A stretch of DNA of 15,491 nucleotides from F1-120-MAGs238 sp964484185 (GTDB lineage: Bacteria > Planctomycetota > Phycisphaerae > Phycisphaerales > UBA1924): contig CAZAEQ010000068.1 of the NCBI GenBank assembly GCA_964484185.1, positions 1 to 15,491 of the forward strand, in the 5' to 3' direction. Of this stretch, positions 1-6,732 are shown piece by piece. The position numbers and the translations under genes were made by a program. A model generated the notes under the pieces. That model worked only from the letters and a program-made list of their open reading frames with translations. It was not told where the DNA came from and ran no database searches. Every line of letters starts with the position of its first letter. The stretch's first letter is position 1.

Positions 1-121
1 AGGTGATCATCACTTTTGATGATCACCTTTGAAATGAAATGATCACCTTTCGTTTTTAGCTCAAAAACGAAAGGGGATCAGGGGATCATGATCCCCTTAG
101 AAAAGTTTCGTTGATCCCCTT
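1..121. repeat. Cluster of seven GATC-centred short repeats forming nested palindromes
   Basis: Seven copies of a nine-base motif AGGKGATCA lie here in both orientations. AGGTGATCA or its complement TGATCACCT is at 1-9, 20-28 and 40-48. AGGGGATCA or its complement TGATCCCCT is at 72-80, 80-88, 89-97 and 112-120. The T-type copies occupy the left half and the G-type copies the right half. They pair into a perfect 12-bp stem (1-12 with 17-28, loop CTTT), an 18-bp stem with one mismatch (40-57 with 63-80) and a perfect 18-bp palindrome (80-97). No open reading frame explains the region. It could be a REP-like or MITE-like element, a set of protein-binding sites, or compound terminators for a gene left of the window. 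The repeats are seen directly; their function is unknown. Confidence 0.85.
40..80. repeat. Long inverted repeat, 18-bp stem with a 5-base loop
   Basis: Bases 40-57 pair with 63-80 around the loop AGCTC. The only mismatch is A45 opposite G75, exactly where the T-type and G-type repeat subtypes differ. The inner part of the stem (48-57 with 63-72) is TTTCGTTTTT against its perfect complement, so the hairpin carries a T-run on one strand and an A-run on the other. It could work as a bidirectional transcription terminator or as the core of a mobile palindromic element. It lies downstream of the minus-strand CBS gene. Confidence 0.7.
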
Positions 122-171
122 CGAAATCTCAAACACTAAAATAAAAGGAGTCTCTGCTCGTTCCTGTCTAT

Positions 172-196
172 TGCTCAAATGCTCTACTGCTCAAAT
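172..196. repeat. Short direct repeat TGCTCAAAT, two copies
   Basis: TGCTCAAAT occurs at 172-180 and again at 188-196, a 16-base period, between the palindrome cluster and the end of the CBS gene. No further copies were seen nearby. It may be chance, a decayed repeat or a small binding site. Confidence 0.4.
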
Positions 197-200
197 TTCT

Positions 201-216
201 CGCCGACCCAGCGGCG
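201..216 (-). terminator. Possible weak terminator hairpin of the CBS gene
   Basis: CGCCG (201-205) and CGGCG (212-216) form a 5-bp GC stem with a 6-base loop immediately after the stop codon of the minus-strand CBS gene. Read on the minus strand it is followed by AGAAATTT, not a clean T-run, so intrinsic termination is only possible. Confidence 0.3.
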
Positions 217-672
217 TCATGCCGCCTTCGCCGCCGGACAGCCAGATTGCAGGCACCACTTCATGAAATCTCTGCTCGTCACAATTCCAATGCAGTGGTC
301 ATTTTCATCCAGAACCGGCAGAGCTGAAATGCTCTGCGCAAGCATGATCTGACCCGCCTCCGCGATCTCGGTCTGTGCGGTCACAGTCACCACGCTGCGT
401 TTCATCACCTGGTGAACATGCTTGTCCAAAGTTGCCAAATCGCGTGCGCTCGCGGCGGGCGATGAGATACTCGGCGAAATCGCCTTGAGCAGGTCGCGGT
501 CAGAAAGAATCCCGACAAGCTTGCCATGCTCCAGCACAGGCAGGTGGTGAATGCGGTGAAGGTCAAAGAGCTGCCGCACGATTCGAAGTGTGTGATCGAG
601 ATTCACGGTGATCACGTGCCGCGTCATGATCGCCGCAACAGTACTTGGAGAAACAGCATGGTCAGTGCTCAT
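217..672 (-). CDS. Tandem CBS-domain protein (151 aa)
   Basis: A small soluble protein made almost entirely of two CBS domains, roughly residues 12-66 and 87-140. Each repeat shows the usual pattern: HHLPV then GILSDRD in the first, SALPV then GIVTSRD in the second. Paired CBS domains form a Bateman module that binds adenosyl ligands such as AMP, ATP or SAM, and they usually report energy state to a partner; no partner domain is fused here. The frame stays open to an ATG at 795, but that would add 41 arginine-rich residues unlike the family and nearly reach the divergent cyclophilin gene. I therefore chose the ATG at 672, just before the conserved domain. No clear Shine-Dalgarno site precedes it. 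There is no signal peptide, so it should be cytoplasmic. Confidence 0.88.
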   Translation of the reverse strand: MSTDHAVSPSTVAAIMTRHVITVNLDHTLRIVRQLFDLHRIHHLPVLEHGKLVGILSDRDLLKAISPSISSPAASARDLATLDKHVHQVMKRSVVTVTAQTEIAEAGQIMLAQSISALPVLDENDHCIGIVTSRDFMKWCLQSGCPAAKAA

Positions 673-806
673 TTCAGGGGCATCGGACAACGGATACCAC
701 AGAATAAGCAGAATTCGCAATTTCACGCACACCGCCCGTTCCAGGGACCTCCGCTCAGACCTCAGAACCCGGCACTCAGCACTTCCCAGGCGCATAACCT
801 ATATCC

Positions 807-1601
807 ATGAACAACCCCCGCATATCCGCATCGCCCCTCCGTCGCACCAGCGCATTCGCCGCGGCGGCCCTCCTCATCACCGGCCTCCTGCTCACCGGTT
901 GCTCTAAAAATAGCCAACCGTCCAGCACGCCCGCCGCCAGCACATCGACCACAACTCCCGCGGCCAAAACTCCTGAAACCAAGCCTGCGGCGACAACCAC
1001 ACCGCCAGCCGCTGCACCGGCAACAACTCCTACCCCCGCCGCCGCGACACCTGCACCTGCACCGGCACCGGCACCCGCCCCCGCAGCATCAGCCGACGAC
1101 AAGTTCCCCCTGGTCCGCATCACCACATCCATGGGCGACATCGTCGTTGAACTCAACAAAGAAAAAGCCCCGATCTCAGTCGCCAACTTCCTGAACTACG
1201 TCGACAAAGGCCACTACAGCGGCACGATCTTCCATCGCGTCATCTCAGGTTTCATGATCCAGGGCGGCGGGTTCGATGCCGACCTCACCGAGAAAAAGAC
1301 CGATGCACCCATCAAGAATGAATGGCAAAACGGACTCAAGAACGATGCTTACACCATCGCCATGGCACGAACCAGCGTCCCCGATTCTGCAACCTGCCAG
1401 TTCTACATCAACTCGGTAAACAACCCCGCGCTCGACATGCCCCGCGGCGGAGCTGCATACGCCGTGTTTGGCAAAGTCGTCTCAGGAACCGATGTCGTCG
1501 ACAAGATCCGCGCCGTCAAGACCGGCTTCAAGAACGGCATGGGCGATGTCCCCGTTGAGACAGTGCTGATCACCAAGGCTGCCCGCGAGCCGCGGAAGTA
1601 G
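807..1601 (+). CDS. Lipoprotein cyclophilin-type peptidyl-prolyl cis-trans isomerase
   Basis: A 264-residue envelope-anchored cyclophilin that should catalyse cis-trans isomerisation of prolyl bonds and assist folding of exported proteins. Residues 1-32 form a lipoprotein signal with two arginines near the N-terminus, a hydrophobic stretch and the lipobox LTGC (Cys32). Residues 33-98 are a low-complexity Ala/Pro/Thr tether that reaches away from the membrane. The cyclophilin domain runs from about 100 to 262. It keeps the active-site cluster FHRV (Arg144), Phe149, Met150 and Gln152, and later the core signature CQFYIN. Tyr stands where human CypA has His126, as in many bacterial cyclophilins. 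The start lies 12 bases after the alternative CBS start. No ribosome binding site is obvious. A weak hairpin follows the stop codon. Confidence 0.93.
   Translation: MNNPRISASPLRRTSAFAAAALLITGLLLTGCSKNSQPSSTPAASTSTTTPAAKTPETKPAATTTPPAAAPATTPTPAAATPAPAPAPAPAPAASADDKFPLVRITTSMGDIVVELNKEKAPISVANFLNYVDKGHYSGTIFHRVISGFMIQGGGFDADLTEKKTDAPIKNEWQNGLKNDAYTIAMARTSVPDSATCQFYINSVNNPALDMPRGGAAYAVFGKVVSGTDVVDKIRAVKTGFKNGMGDVPVETVLITKAAREPRK
1053..1082 (+). repeat. Imperfect hexanucleotide tandem repeat (GCACCN) coding Ala-Pro
   Basis: Five consecutive six-base units, GCACCT, GCACCG, GCACCG, GCACCC and GCCCCC, encode the Ala-Pro repeat in the cyclophilin linker. The units are in frame, so slippage would change the tether length without breaking the gene. 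Confidence 0.7.
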
Positions 1602-1607
1602 TAAAAA

Positions 1608-1626
1608 ACGCCGATATTCGCGGCGT
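1608..1626 (+). terminator. Possible weak terminator after the cyclophilin gene
   Basis: ACGCCG (1608-1613) and CGGCGT (1621-1626) make a 6-bp stem with a 7-base loop a few bases after the stop codon. A run of six A residues precedes it, but no T-run follows on the plus strand. Intrinsic termination in the plus direction is therefore doubtful. Confidence 0.3.
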
Positions 1627-1720
1627 CCCCTGCAAAAAACTGAAAATAACGCAGCTGGCTCTTCCACACGCTGATGACAATCATTACAATTACCGCGGGG
1701 CCGGTAGGAAGACTCAGCTA

Positions 1721-2605
1721 ATGAGAAGAGCATTTACACTCATCGAACTCCTGGTAGTGATCGCGATCATTGCAGTTTTGATCGCGATTCTTCTGCCAGC
1801 AATCGGCAGCGCGCGAAAGACCAGCAAAGCTCTTGCCTGCCAGGCCCAGCTCCGCGGCCAAGGCCAGGGCCTTTGCCTCTATAACAACGATCACAAAGAA
1901 GCCGTGATCCCTTCATACAACATGACAGGTACGACCGGCGGATCCGGTGTCCCGCTCGATGGCTGGGCGCCGATCCTCGATCGCGATGGCTATATGACCG
2001 GCAATCAGATAAAAGGCGGCAACCCTTTTTACTGCCCCGAAACTTTTGACGTCGCGGGAGTTGCGAGCAGTCAGACCGGCACCGACCCCAATAATCCAAA
2101 GGGCTGGCTCGATTGGCCCTTTGAACGCACTGGTTCCGGCAATATCTCGGTGACCATTCCAAGCCGAGGCTTCGAAAAAATCATTCGAGTCTCATACTGG
2201 GTCAACGCAATCAACCCTATCGGCGGCACGGTCCAGGTCGAACAAGACCTGCACTACACCGGCAGCGTGGGGTATGGACCAGGCACCGGCGGCAACTTTG
2301 TCACCCAGACCAAACTCAGCGCGTTCGTCCGCCCGACTCAGCTTATCGCTCTGGCAGATGGTCTTTATGTAGGTCGCCAGCGCGACAACCAGGTCGGCAA
2401 TCCAAACAGCCGCATCGGCTTCCGCCACCCCGGCAAACAAGGTGTCGCCAACGCGGTCTTTGCAGATGGTCACGTCCAGGGCATTAGCGGCAAAGAATTC
2501 CCCCGCGCTCTTGGCGGCTCCGGAACCCCGGCAGAAGTGGCCGAAGAAAACTTGCACGGAACAGCCAGTGTCTACGCCAACCCCGAAAAAACACTCGCGC
2601 CCTGA
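1721..2605 (+). CDS. Pseudopilin-like protein with prepilin N-terminal methylation motif
   Basis: A 294-residue protein with a class III (prepilin) signal. MRRA is followed by FTLIE with Glu at +5, then a continuous hydrophobic helix to about residue 27. A prepilin peptidase would cut before Phe5. The body resembles the large secreted pseudopilin-like families of planctomycetes. It ends with a His-x12-Asp-Gly element (His236, Asp249-Gly250, within FADGHV), close to the H-x9-DG motif of DUF1559-type proteins. AGGAAG at 1706-1711 lies 9 bases before the ATG and supports this start. TACAAT at 1685-1690 resembles a -10 box, but I see no convincing -35. There are no pilus or secretion machinery genes nearby, so its partner system is unknown. 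The actual role could be a cell-surface protein rather than a pilus subunit. Confidence 0.85.
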   Translation: MRRAFTLIELLVVIAIIAVLIAILLPAIGSARKTSKALACQAQLRGQGQGLCLYNNDHKEAVIPSYNMTGTTGGSGVPLDGWAPILDRDGYMTGNQIKGGNPFYCPETFDVAGVASSQTGTDPNNPKGWLDWPFERTGSGNISVTIPSRGFEKIIRVSYWVNAINPIGGTVQVEQDLHYTGSVGYGPGTGGNFVTQTKLSAFVRPTQLIALADGLYVGRQRDNQVGNPNSRIGFRHPGKQGVANAVFADGHVQGISGKEFPRALGGSGTPAEVAEENLHGTASVYANPEKTLAP

Positions 2606-2623
2606 ACTTCGCTAAAATCTCAA

Positions 2624-3268
2624 ATGCCCAAGCCCCGCACACTCCTCATTACCGCAGGGCCAACCCACGAACCCATCGACGCCGTTCGCTATCTCGGCAA
2701 CCGGTCGTCTGGCAAAATGGGAATCGCACTCGCAGAGGCCGCCACGGCACAATTCCAAACCACCCTGCTTCTGGGTCCTACCTCGCTCCTGCCGAAATCG
2801 CCCGAAGTAAAACTCCATCGTTTCACCACAACATCCGACCTGCAGTTGCTCCTGCAAACACACGCGAGCAGCGCGGACATTTTGATCATGGCCGCGGCGG
2901 TCGCCGACTATCGACCCAAGCCCCTGGCCGCACTCTCTGGCGGCAAGTTCCGAAGAACATCTGAGAAAGTAACGCTCGAACTCGAGCCAACGCCAGACCT
3001 GCTCGCAGAAGTTGGACGCACACGCAGGGCAAATCAGCTCCTGGTTGGATTCGCACTCGAACCCCGCGAAGAGATGATCGAATCAGCACGACGCAAAGTT
3101 GAAAAGAAGAACATCGACCTCTGCATCGCTAATCCTCTGGAAACAATGGATGCGCCTCAGATCGAAGCTGTGCTGGTCTACCGCGATGGCCGAGTTGAGC
3201 AAGGCCCGGGCCGAGTGCCCAAAGACCAATTCGCCCAGTGGTTCATCGCTAAACTCACAACCCTGTGA
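2624..3268 (+). CDS. coaB: Phosphopantothenoylcysteine synthetase, stand-alone CoaB domain
   Basis: A 214-residue protein matching the C-terminal synthetase half of CoaBC. This enzyme joins 4'-phosphopantothenate and cysteine using a nucleotide triphosphate in coenzyme A synthesis. Diagnostic motifs are ITAGPTHEPID with NRSSGKMG (about 9-33), AAAVADYRP (about 90-98), LEPTPDLL (120-127), VGFALE (141-146) and a later KKNIDLCIAN. The flavoprotein decarboxylase half (CoaC) is missing, and no CoaC gene is in the window, so the two activities are probably on separate genes in this organism. It starts 18 bases after the pseudopilin gene with no clear Shine-Dalgarno site. Its TGA overlaps the GTG start of the next gene, which suggests translational coupling. 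Confidence 0.9.
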   Translation: MPKPRTLLITAGPTHEPIDAVRYLGNRSSGKMGIALAEAATAQFQTTLLLGPTSLLPKSPEVKLHRFTTTSDLQLLLQTHASSADILIMAAAVADYRPKPLAALSGGKFRRTSEKVTLELEPTPDLLAEVGRTRRANQLLVGFALEPREEMIESARRKVEKKNIDLCIANPLETMDAPQIEAVLVYRDGRVEQGPGRVPKDQFAQWFIAKLTTL

Positions 3269-4887
3269 GCAAACCGCCAGCCATCTTCAAGTTCCCCTGG
3301 CCATGGCCGCATTACATGGCTTTTGCGCCACTTGATGTCTGGTGGAGAATTCTGCGATTTCCAGGGGCGCGCGTACCGATCCTCTTCTGGCCTCGGCTCG
3401 CATTTAACCTGTATGTCTCGGTACTTTCAACAATCTTGACCCTGCCCGAACGCCTGCTGTATTGGCCCGTGCTCGCCTACAAAGGCCACTCTCAGAAATG
3501 GAAACTCAAAGTTCCCGCAATCGTGGTTCTGGGATACTTCCGCAGCGGCACGACTCACCTTCACTACCTGTTGTCATGTGACCGGCAGAATATCACGCCG
3601 CGCTGGTATCAATGCCTGGTCCCACATGGTGGCCCGATCTCCTGGACCTTTGCACGACTCTTCATGGTCCCATTCATGAGCGAAAAACGCCCGATGGACG
3701 ATGTGGCGTATGGACCAGAATGGCCAGCAGAAGACGACTTCGCGAACAACATCTGGGCGGGCACCTCCGTCCAGGTCGGCCGCATGATCTTTACCAATGA
3801 AGAGACCTTCAAGTACTCTCAGCAATTCATGACGCTCTCTGGTCTGCCGCCCCACACCTACGACCTCTGGCGGCGAACGCTTTGGAAGTTCCTGTACAAA
3901 GTGACTCGCTTCTCCAATGGCAAACGTCTTCTGCTCAAGTCGCCATCACACACCGGTCATATCAACGAACTGCTCGACCTGTTTGATCACGATACCAAGT
4001 TCATCTATATAAGCCGCGAGCCCGGCGCAACTCTGGCGTCCAATGTCTCGTTGATCAAACGCCTGGGCAGTTACCAGCTCGAGCCGCCAATAGACGATGC
4101 CGCGTTGCGAGCAAGAATGTCCAGCGACTTTCGACTGTGCACTGAGAAATACCTCGAACAACGAGGCTCGATCCCGCAGGGAAACCTCGCTGAAATCCGC
4201 TTCGAAGATCTGCGAGATGATCCGCTGGGTGTGCTTCAGAATGCCTACAAACAGCTGGGCCTCAACTTCACAGAACAGTTCGGCGAATCACTCACTGTGT
4301 ATCTCAGCCGCGTGAAGGACTACACACCGGCAACCAGGGAAGGCCGCGAGAGCTTGCCGCCGGAGCTTGAGTTTATTACCCGGGAGTTCCGACACGATCA
4401 GCCGCGGATTCCCAAAGTTCAACTTCCAGAGCTACCTGCGGGCCGGCTCGACAACACCCGAAAGAATCTACGACTCGCACTTGTGCTCATTGCCATGCCA
4501 CTTATCGCTGGTGCGATCTGGGCGCGGTGGAGCTGGTGGACACAATTGCGCCAGGAGTGGATTGTCTGGCCAGCCGGAGTCCTGATCGGATGGTCGATCC
4601 TGTGGGCCGTTCGCAAAGGAAGCAATCGCCTGGGAATCATCGGCGCTGCGGCGACATTTTTTGTCTGGCTTGTCGTCTGCTTCATCAACACCATTACCGT
4701 TTCATACGCGGTCAACCCACACCCCGATCACCCCGTATCACTGACAGAAGAACTTATTCCGCAGACACTCAAACAACTCATCAAACCACGCATGCTCTTC
4801 TGGGGCAGCATTGGTCTCATTACTGCGTTCCGATTCGCATCTCGCCAACGTGTTCATCCGCTTGGGGATGATCGCTTGCGCTCATAG
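3265..4887 (+). CDS. Sulfotransferase-family protein with hydrophobic C-terminal membrane region
   Basis: A 540-residue protein. The core (about 80-380) is a PAPS-dependent sulfotransferase fold. It has a P-loop-like 5'-phosphosulfate motif, GYFRSGTTHLHYLL, from residue 90, LLLKSPSHTGHI near 222-233, and the 3'-phosphate-binding region with Arg251 in SREPGATLASN. Later comes RFEDL near 312-316. The family transfers sulfate from PAPS to hydroxyl groups of carbohydrates, lipids or proteins; the acceptor cannot be read here. After residue 400 the protein changes character, with hydrophobic segments at about 402-420, 432-450 and 455-480 and a weaker one at 506-523. The GTG start overlaps the coaB stop (GTGA); ATG codon 18 is an alternative. 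The gene ends 11 bases before the next start, so it likely sits in one operon with its neighbours. Confidence 0.85.
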   Translation: MSKPPAIFKFPWPWPHYMAFAPLDVWWRILRFPGARVPILFWPRLAFNLYVSVLSTILTLPERLLYWPVLAYKGHSQKWKLKVPAIVVLGYFRSGTTHLHYLLSCDRQNITPRWYQCLVPHGGPISWTFARLFMVPFMSEKRPMDDVAYGPEWPAEDDFANNIWAGTSVQVGRMIFTNEETFKYSQQFMTLSGLPPHTYDLWRRTLWKFLYKVTRFSNGKRLLLKSPSHTGHINELLDLFDHDTKFIYISREPGATLASNVSLIKRLGSYQLEPPIDDAALRARMSSDFRLCTEKYLEQRGSIPQGNLAEIRFEDLRDDPLGVLQNAYKQLGLNFTEQFGESLTVYLSRVKDYTPATREGRESLPPELEFITREFRHDQPRIPKVQLPELPAGRLDNTRKNLRLALVLIAMPLIAGAIWARWSWWTQLRQEWIVWPAGVLIGWSILWAVRKGSNRLGIIGAAATFFVWLVVCFINTITVSYAVNPHPDHPVSLTEELIPQTLKQLIKPRMLFWGSIGLITAFRFASRQRVHPLGDDRLRS

Positions 4888-4898
4888 AGGTTCATGTC

Positions 4899-5720
4899 AT
4901 GCCCACACTTGCTGTCTGCTCATGGTCGCTTCGCCCGCACACTCCTACCGAGCTGGTCACAAACGTCCAGTCCTGCGGCATATCCGCTGTCCAACTCGCG
5001 CTCGACCCGATCAGAGATGGGTCGTGGAACGAAACACAGACGCAGCAGCTTCTGGGGGCCGCCAACATCTCGATTATTTCGGGAATGATGGGAACTGTCG
5101 GCGAGGACTATTCGACGCTTGAGACAATTGCTCGCACTGGCGGTATTCGACCCGACAGCACCTGGGCTGCGAACCTTGCAAATGCAAAGGCACATGCAGC
5201 AATTGCTCAGCGATTGGGACTGAAGCTCATGACGTTTCATGCGGGATTCCTGCCGCACAACCGAGGCGATGCGGAGCGCACTCGCATGCTTGACCGACTT
5301 CGCCAGATTGCGGATGTCTTCGGTGCCTGCGGGGTTCAAGTTGCATTTGAGACTGGCCAGGAGAATGCCGACACACTTGTAGATGTCATGCAGGAATTGG
5401 ATCATCCAAATACCGGAGTGAATTTTGATCCGGCGAACATGATCCTGTATGGCATGGGTGAGCCGGTTGCAGCGCTTCGCAAGCTTGCGAAGTATGTTCG
5501 TCAGATCCACATTAAGGACGCAATTCCAACGAATGTTGCGGGAACCTGGGGGCAGGAAGTTGCCGCGGGCACAGGAGCGGTTGCGTGGCCCGCGTTCTTT
5601 GAGTTTGTGAAATCGTCACTCAATGTGAATCTCGCGATCGAGCGTGAGGCGGGGGATACACGGATTGCTGATATTCAGGCGGCCCGGGAGCTTGTTTCTC
5701 GATCACTTACTTTGAAGTGA
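4899..5720 (+). CDS. Sugar phosphate isomerase/epimerase family TIM barrel, cytoplasmic
   Basis: A 273-residue protein of the AP-endonuclease-2-like TIM-barrel family, which includes xylose-isomerase-like epimerases and isomerases. Candidate metal ligands fall in the usual order: Glu151 (AFETG), Asp177 (NFDPANM), His204 (QIHIKDA) and Glu248 (AIERE). His114 (TFHAG) also sits near the site. The expected reaction is divalent-metal-dependent isomerisation or epimerisation of a keto or aldo sugar, but the substrate cannot be assigned. There is no signal peptide, unlike the second member of this family at 12.3 kb. AGAGG at 4886-4890 lies 8 bases before the ATG. The 3' end overlaps the convergent ApbE gene by 14 bases. 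Base composition shifts from C-rich to G-rich within this gene. Confidence 0.88.
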   Translation: MPTLAVCSWSLRPHTPTELVTNVQSCGISAVQLALDPIRDGSWNETQTQQLLGAANISIISGMMGTVGEDYSTLETIARTGGIRPDSTWAANLANAKAHAAIAQRLGLKLMTFHAGFLPHNRGDAERTRMLDRLRQIADVFGACGVQVAFETGQENADTLVDVMQELDHPNTGVNFDPANMILYGMGEPVAALRKLAKYVRQIHIKDAIPTNVAGTWGQEVAAGTGAVAWPAFFEFVKSSLNVNLAIEREAGDTRIADIQAARELVSRSLTLK

Positions 5721-6732
5721 ATTCGATCTTGCGGAGCAGGTCTGGGTTGCCGAGCGTGCGTCGTTCCAATTGGTCGCCGATTTTTTCGAAAATGACCGCC
5801 GCACAATCAGGGTATTTCTTGAGGAGATCCCGACTGCCTGACTCATCGAGCACGCACAGCGCCGTTGCCACAGAGTCGTGCATCCAACCATGTGGCCCGA
5901 TGACTGTCACCGATCTGCGATCGCTGATGGCCCAACCGATTCGGGGGTCAATGATGTGGCTGTACCGCTGGCCACCGATCTCGACAATCTGCTCAGTGTC
6001 GCCGGAGGTGGAGAGTCCCTGGTTCTTCAGCATTACGAATGCATCTGCAACATCTGATTGCTGCTGCCCTGAAGCAATTGCGATTCGCCAGCCGCGAGCG
6101 CCGGGGGGAGCATCTCCGGCGTAGATGTCACCCGAGAGAGCAACCAAGCAAGTTGATGTGCCGTTTGCTTGCAGTGTCTTTACTGCTTCTTCGGCGGCAT
6201 AGCCCTTGGCGATTGCGCCGAAGTCGAGCGACATTCCCGCTCGCTCCAGTCGAGCGACGGGTCCTGAATTTGAGGTTTTTGAAATTTCAATCTGGCGGTA
6301 GTTCACCAGTTCGGCTGCGGCTTGCCGCATTGCGAGGGCGGGCATTGTCTGTTCGCGTCGGGCAATGCGCCAGAGCTTGGTAACTGGCCCAACAGTGGGA
6401 TCAAACGCGCCATGACTCGCCGTTGCAAGTTCACAGCTTCGCTGAAGCAAGTACTCCGTCTCGGGAGTGATGCGGACAAACTCGCCGTTACCCGCGGCCT
6501 TTGTGAGCCAGGCGACATCGCTATCGACTCTGTAATCACTGGCCGCCGCTTCGATCTGGGCGATCCGATCAAAGGCAGCTTTTGCCGATTTTTCAGCCGA
6601 TTCGAGATTTGTGGAATAGATTGTCATTCGGCATTGCACACCCATGCAGATTCGGCTAAATTGGTGGGACTCAAGTGTTGCACATCCTGGAACAAACATG
6701 ACAAGAACAGCAAGTACAGTCGACAGCTTCAA
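5707..6732 (-). CDS. apbE: ApbE-family FAD:protein FMN transferase, predicted lipoprotein
   Basis: An ApbE-type enzyme of about 341 residues that would use FAD to attach FMN covalently to Ser/Thr of exported flavoproteins. From a TTG start at 6732 the protein opens as (M)KLSTVLAVLVMFVPGC, a compact lipoprotein signal with Cys17 in the lipobox. Family motifs follow: LDFGAIAKGYA (about 169-179), SGDIYAGD (about 200-207), YSHIIDP (about 257-263) and HDSVATAL near 285-292, whose Asp and Thr match the metal-binding region. The frame is open further upstream: an ATG at 6780 would give a longer n-region, and an ATG at 6699 would remove the signal. None has a good ribosome binding site. The TTG and both longer starts overlap the divergent gene. 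No Rnf, Nqr or FMN-binding target was seen in the window. Confidence 0.88.
   Translation of the reverse strand: MKLSTVLAVLVMFVPGCATLESHQFSRICMGVQCRMTIYSTNLESAEKSAKAAFDRIAQIEAAASDYRVDSDVAWLTKAAGNGEFVRITPETEYLLQRSCELATASHGAFDPTVGPVTKLWRIARREQTMPALAMRQAAAELVNYRQIEISKTSNSGPVARLERAGMSLDFGAIAKGYAAEEAVKTLQANGTSTCLVALSGDIYAGDAPPGARGWRIAIASGQQQSDVADAFVMLKNQGLSTSGDTEQIVEIGGQRYSHIIDPRIGWAISDRRSVTVIGPHGWMHDSVATALCVLDESGSRDLLKKYPDCAAVIFEKIGDQLERRTLGNPDLLRKIEFTSK

Noticed and set aside
1..121. CRISPR array
   Set aside because: The repeats are only 9-10 bases, occur in both orientations and have irregular spacing, with overlaps and no spacer-sized units.
672..795. N-terminal extension of the CBS protein to 795
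   Set aside because: The 41 extra residues are arginine-rich and unlike the family, and they would fill almost the whole divergent promoter region.
776..1186. Minus-strand frame rich in Gly/Ala/Val opposite the cyclophilin
   Set aside because: It is the mirror of the Ala/Pro/Thr linker. The composition comes from the repeat, with no domain, signal or start context.
4888..5720. Chromosomal replication origin at the skew switch
   Set aside because: The region is coding, with no AT-rich gap, no DnaA-box cluster and no dnaA, dnaN or parAB genes. Only the composition change remains.
6644..6697. Upstream extension of the SUMF1-like gene from ATG 6644
   Set aside because: The extra 18 residues would bury the signal peptide, and they lie opposite conserved ApbE sequence.
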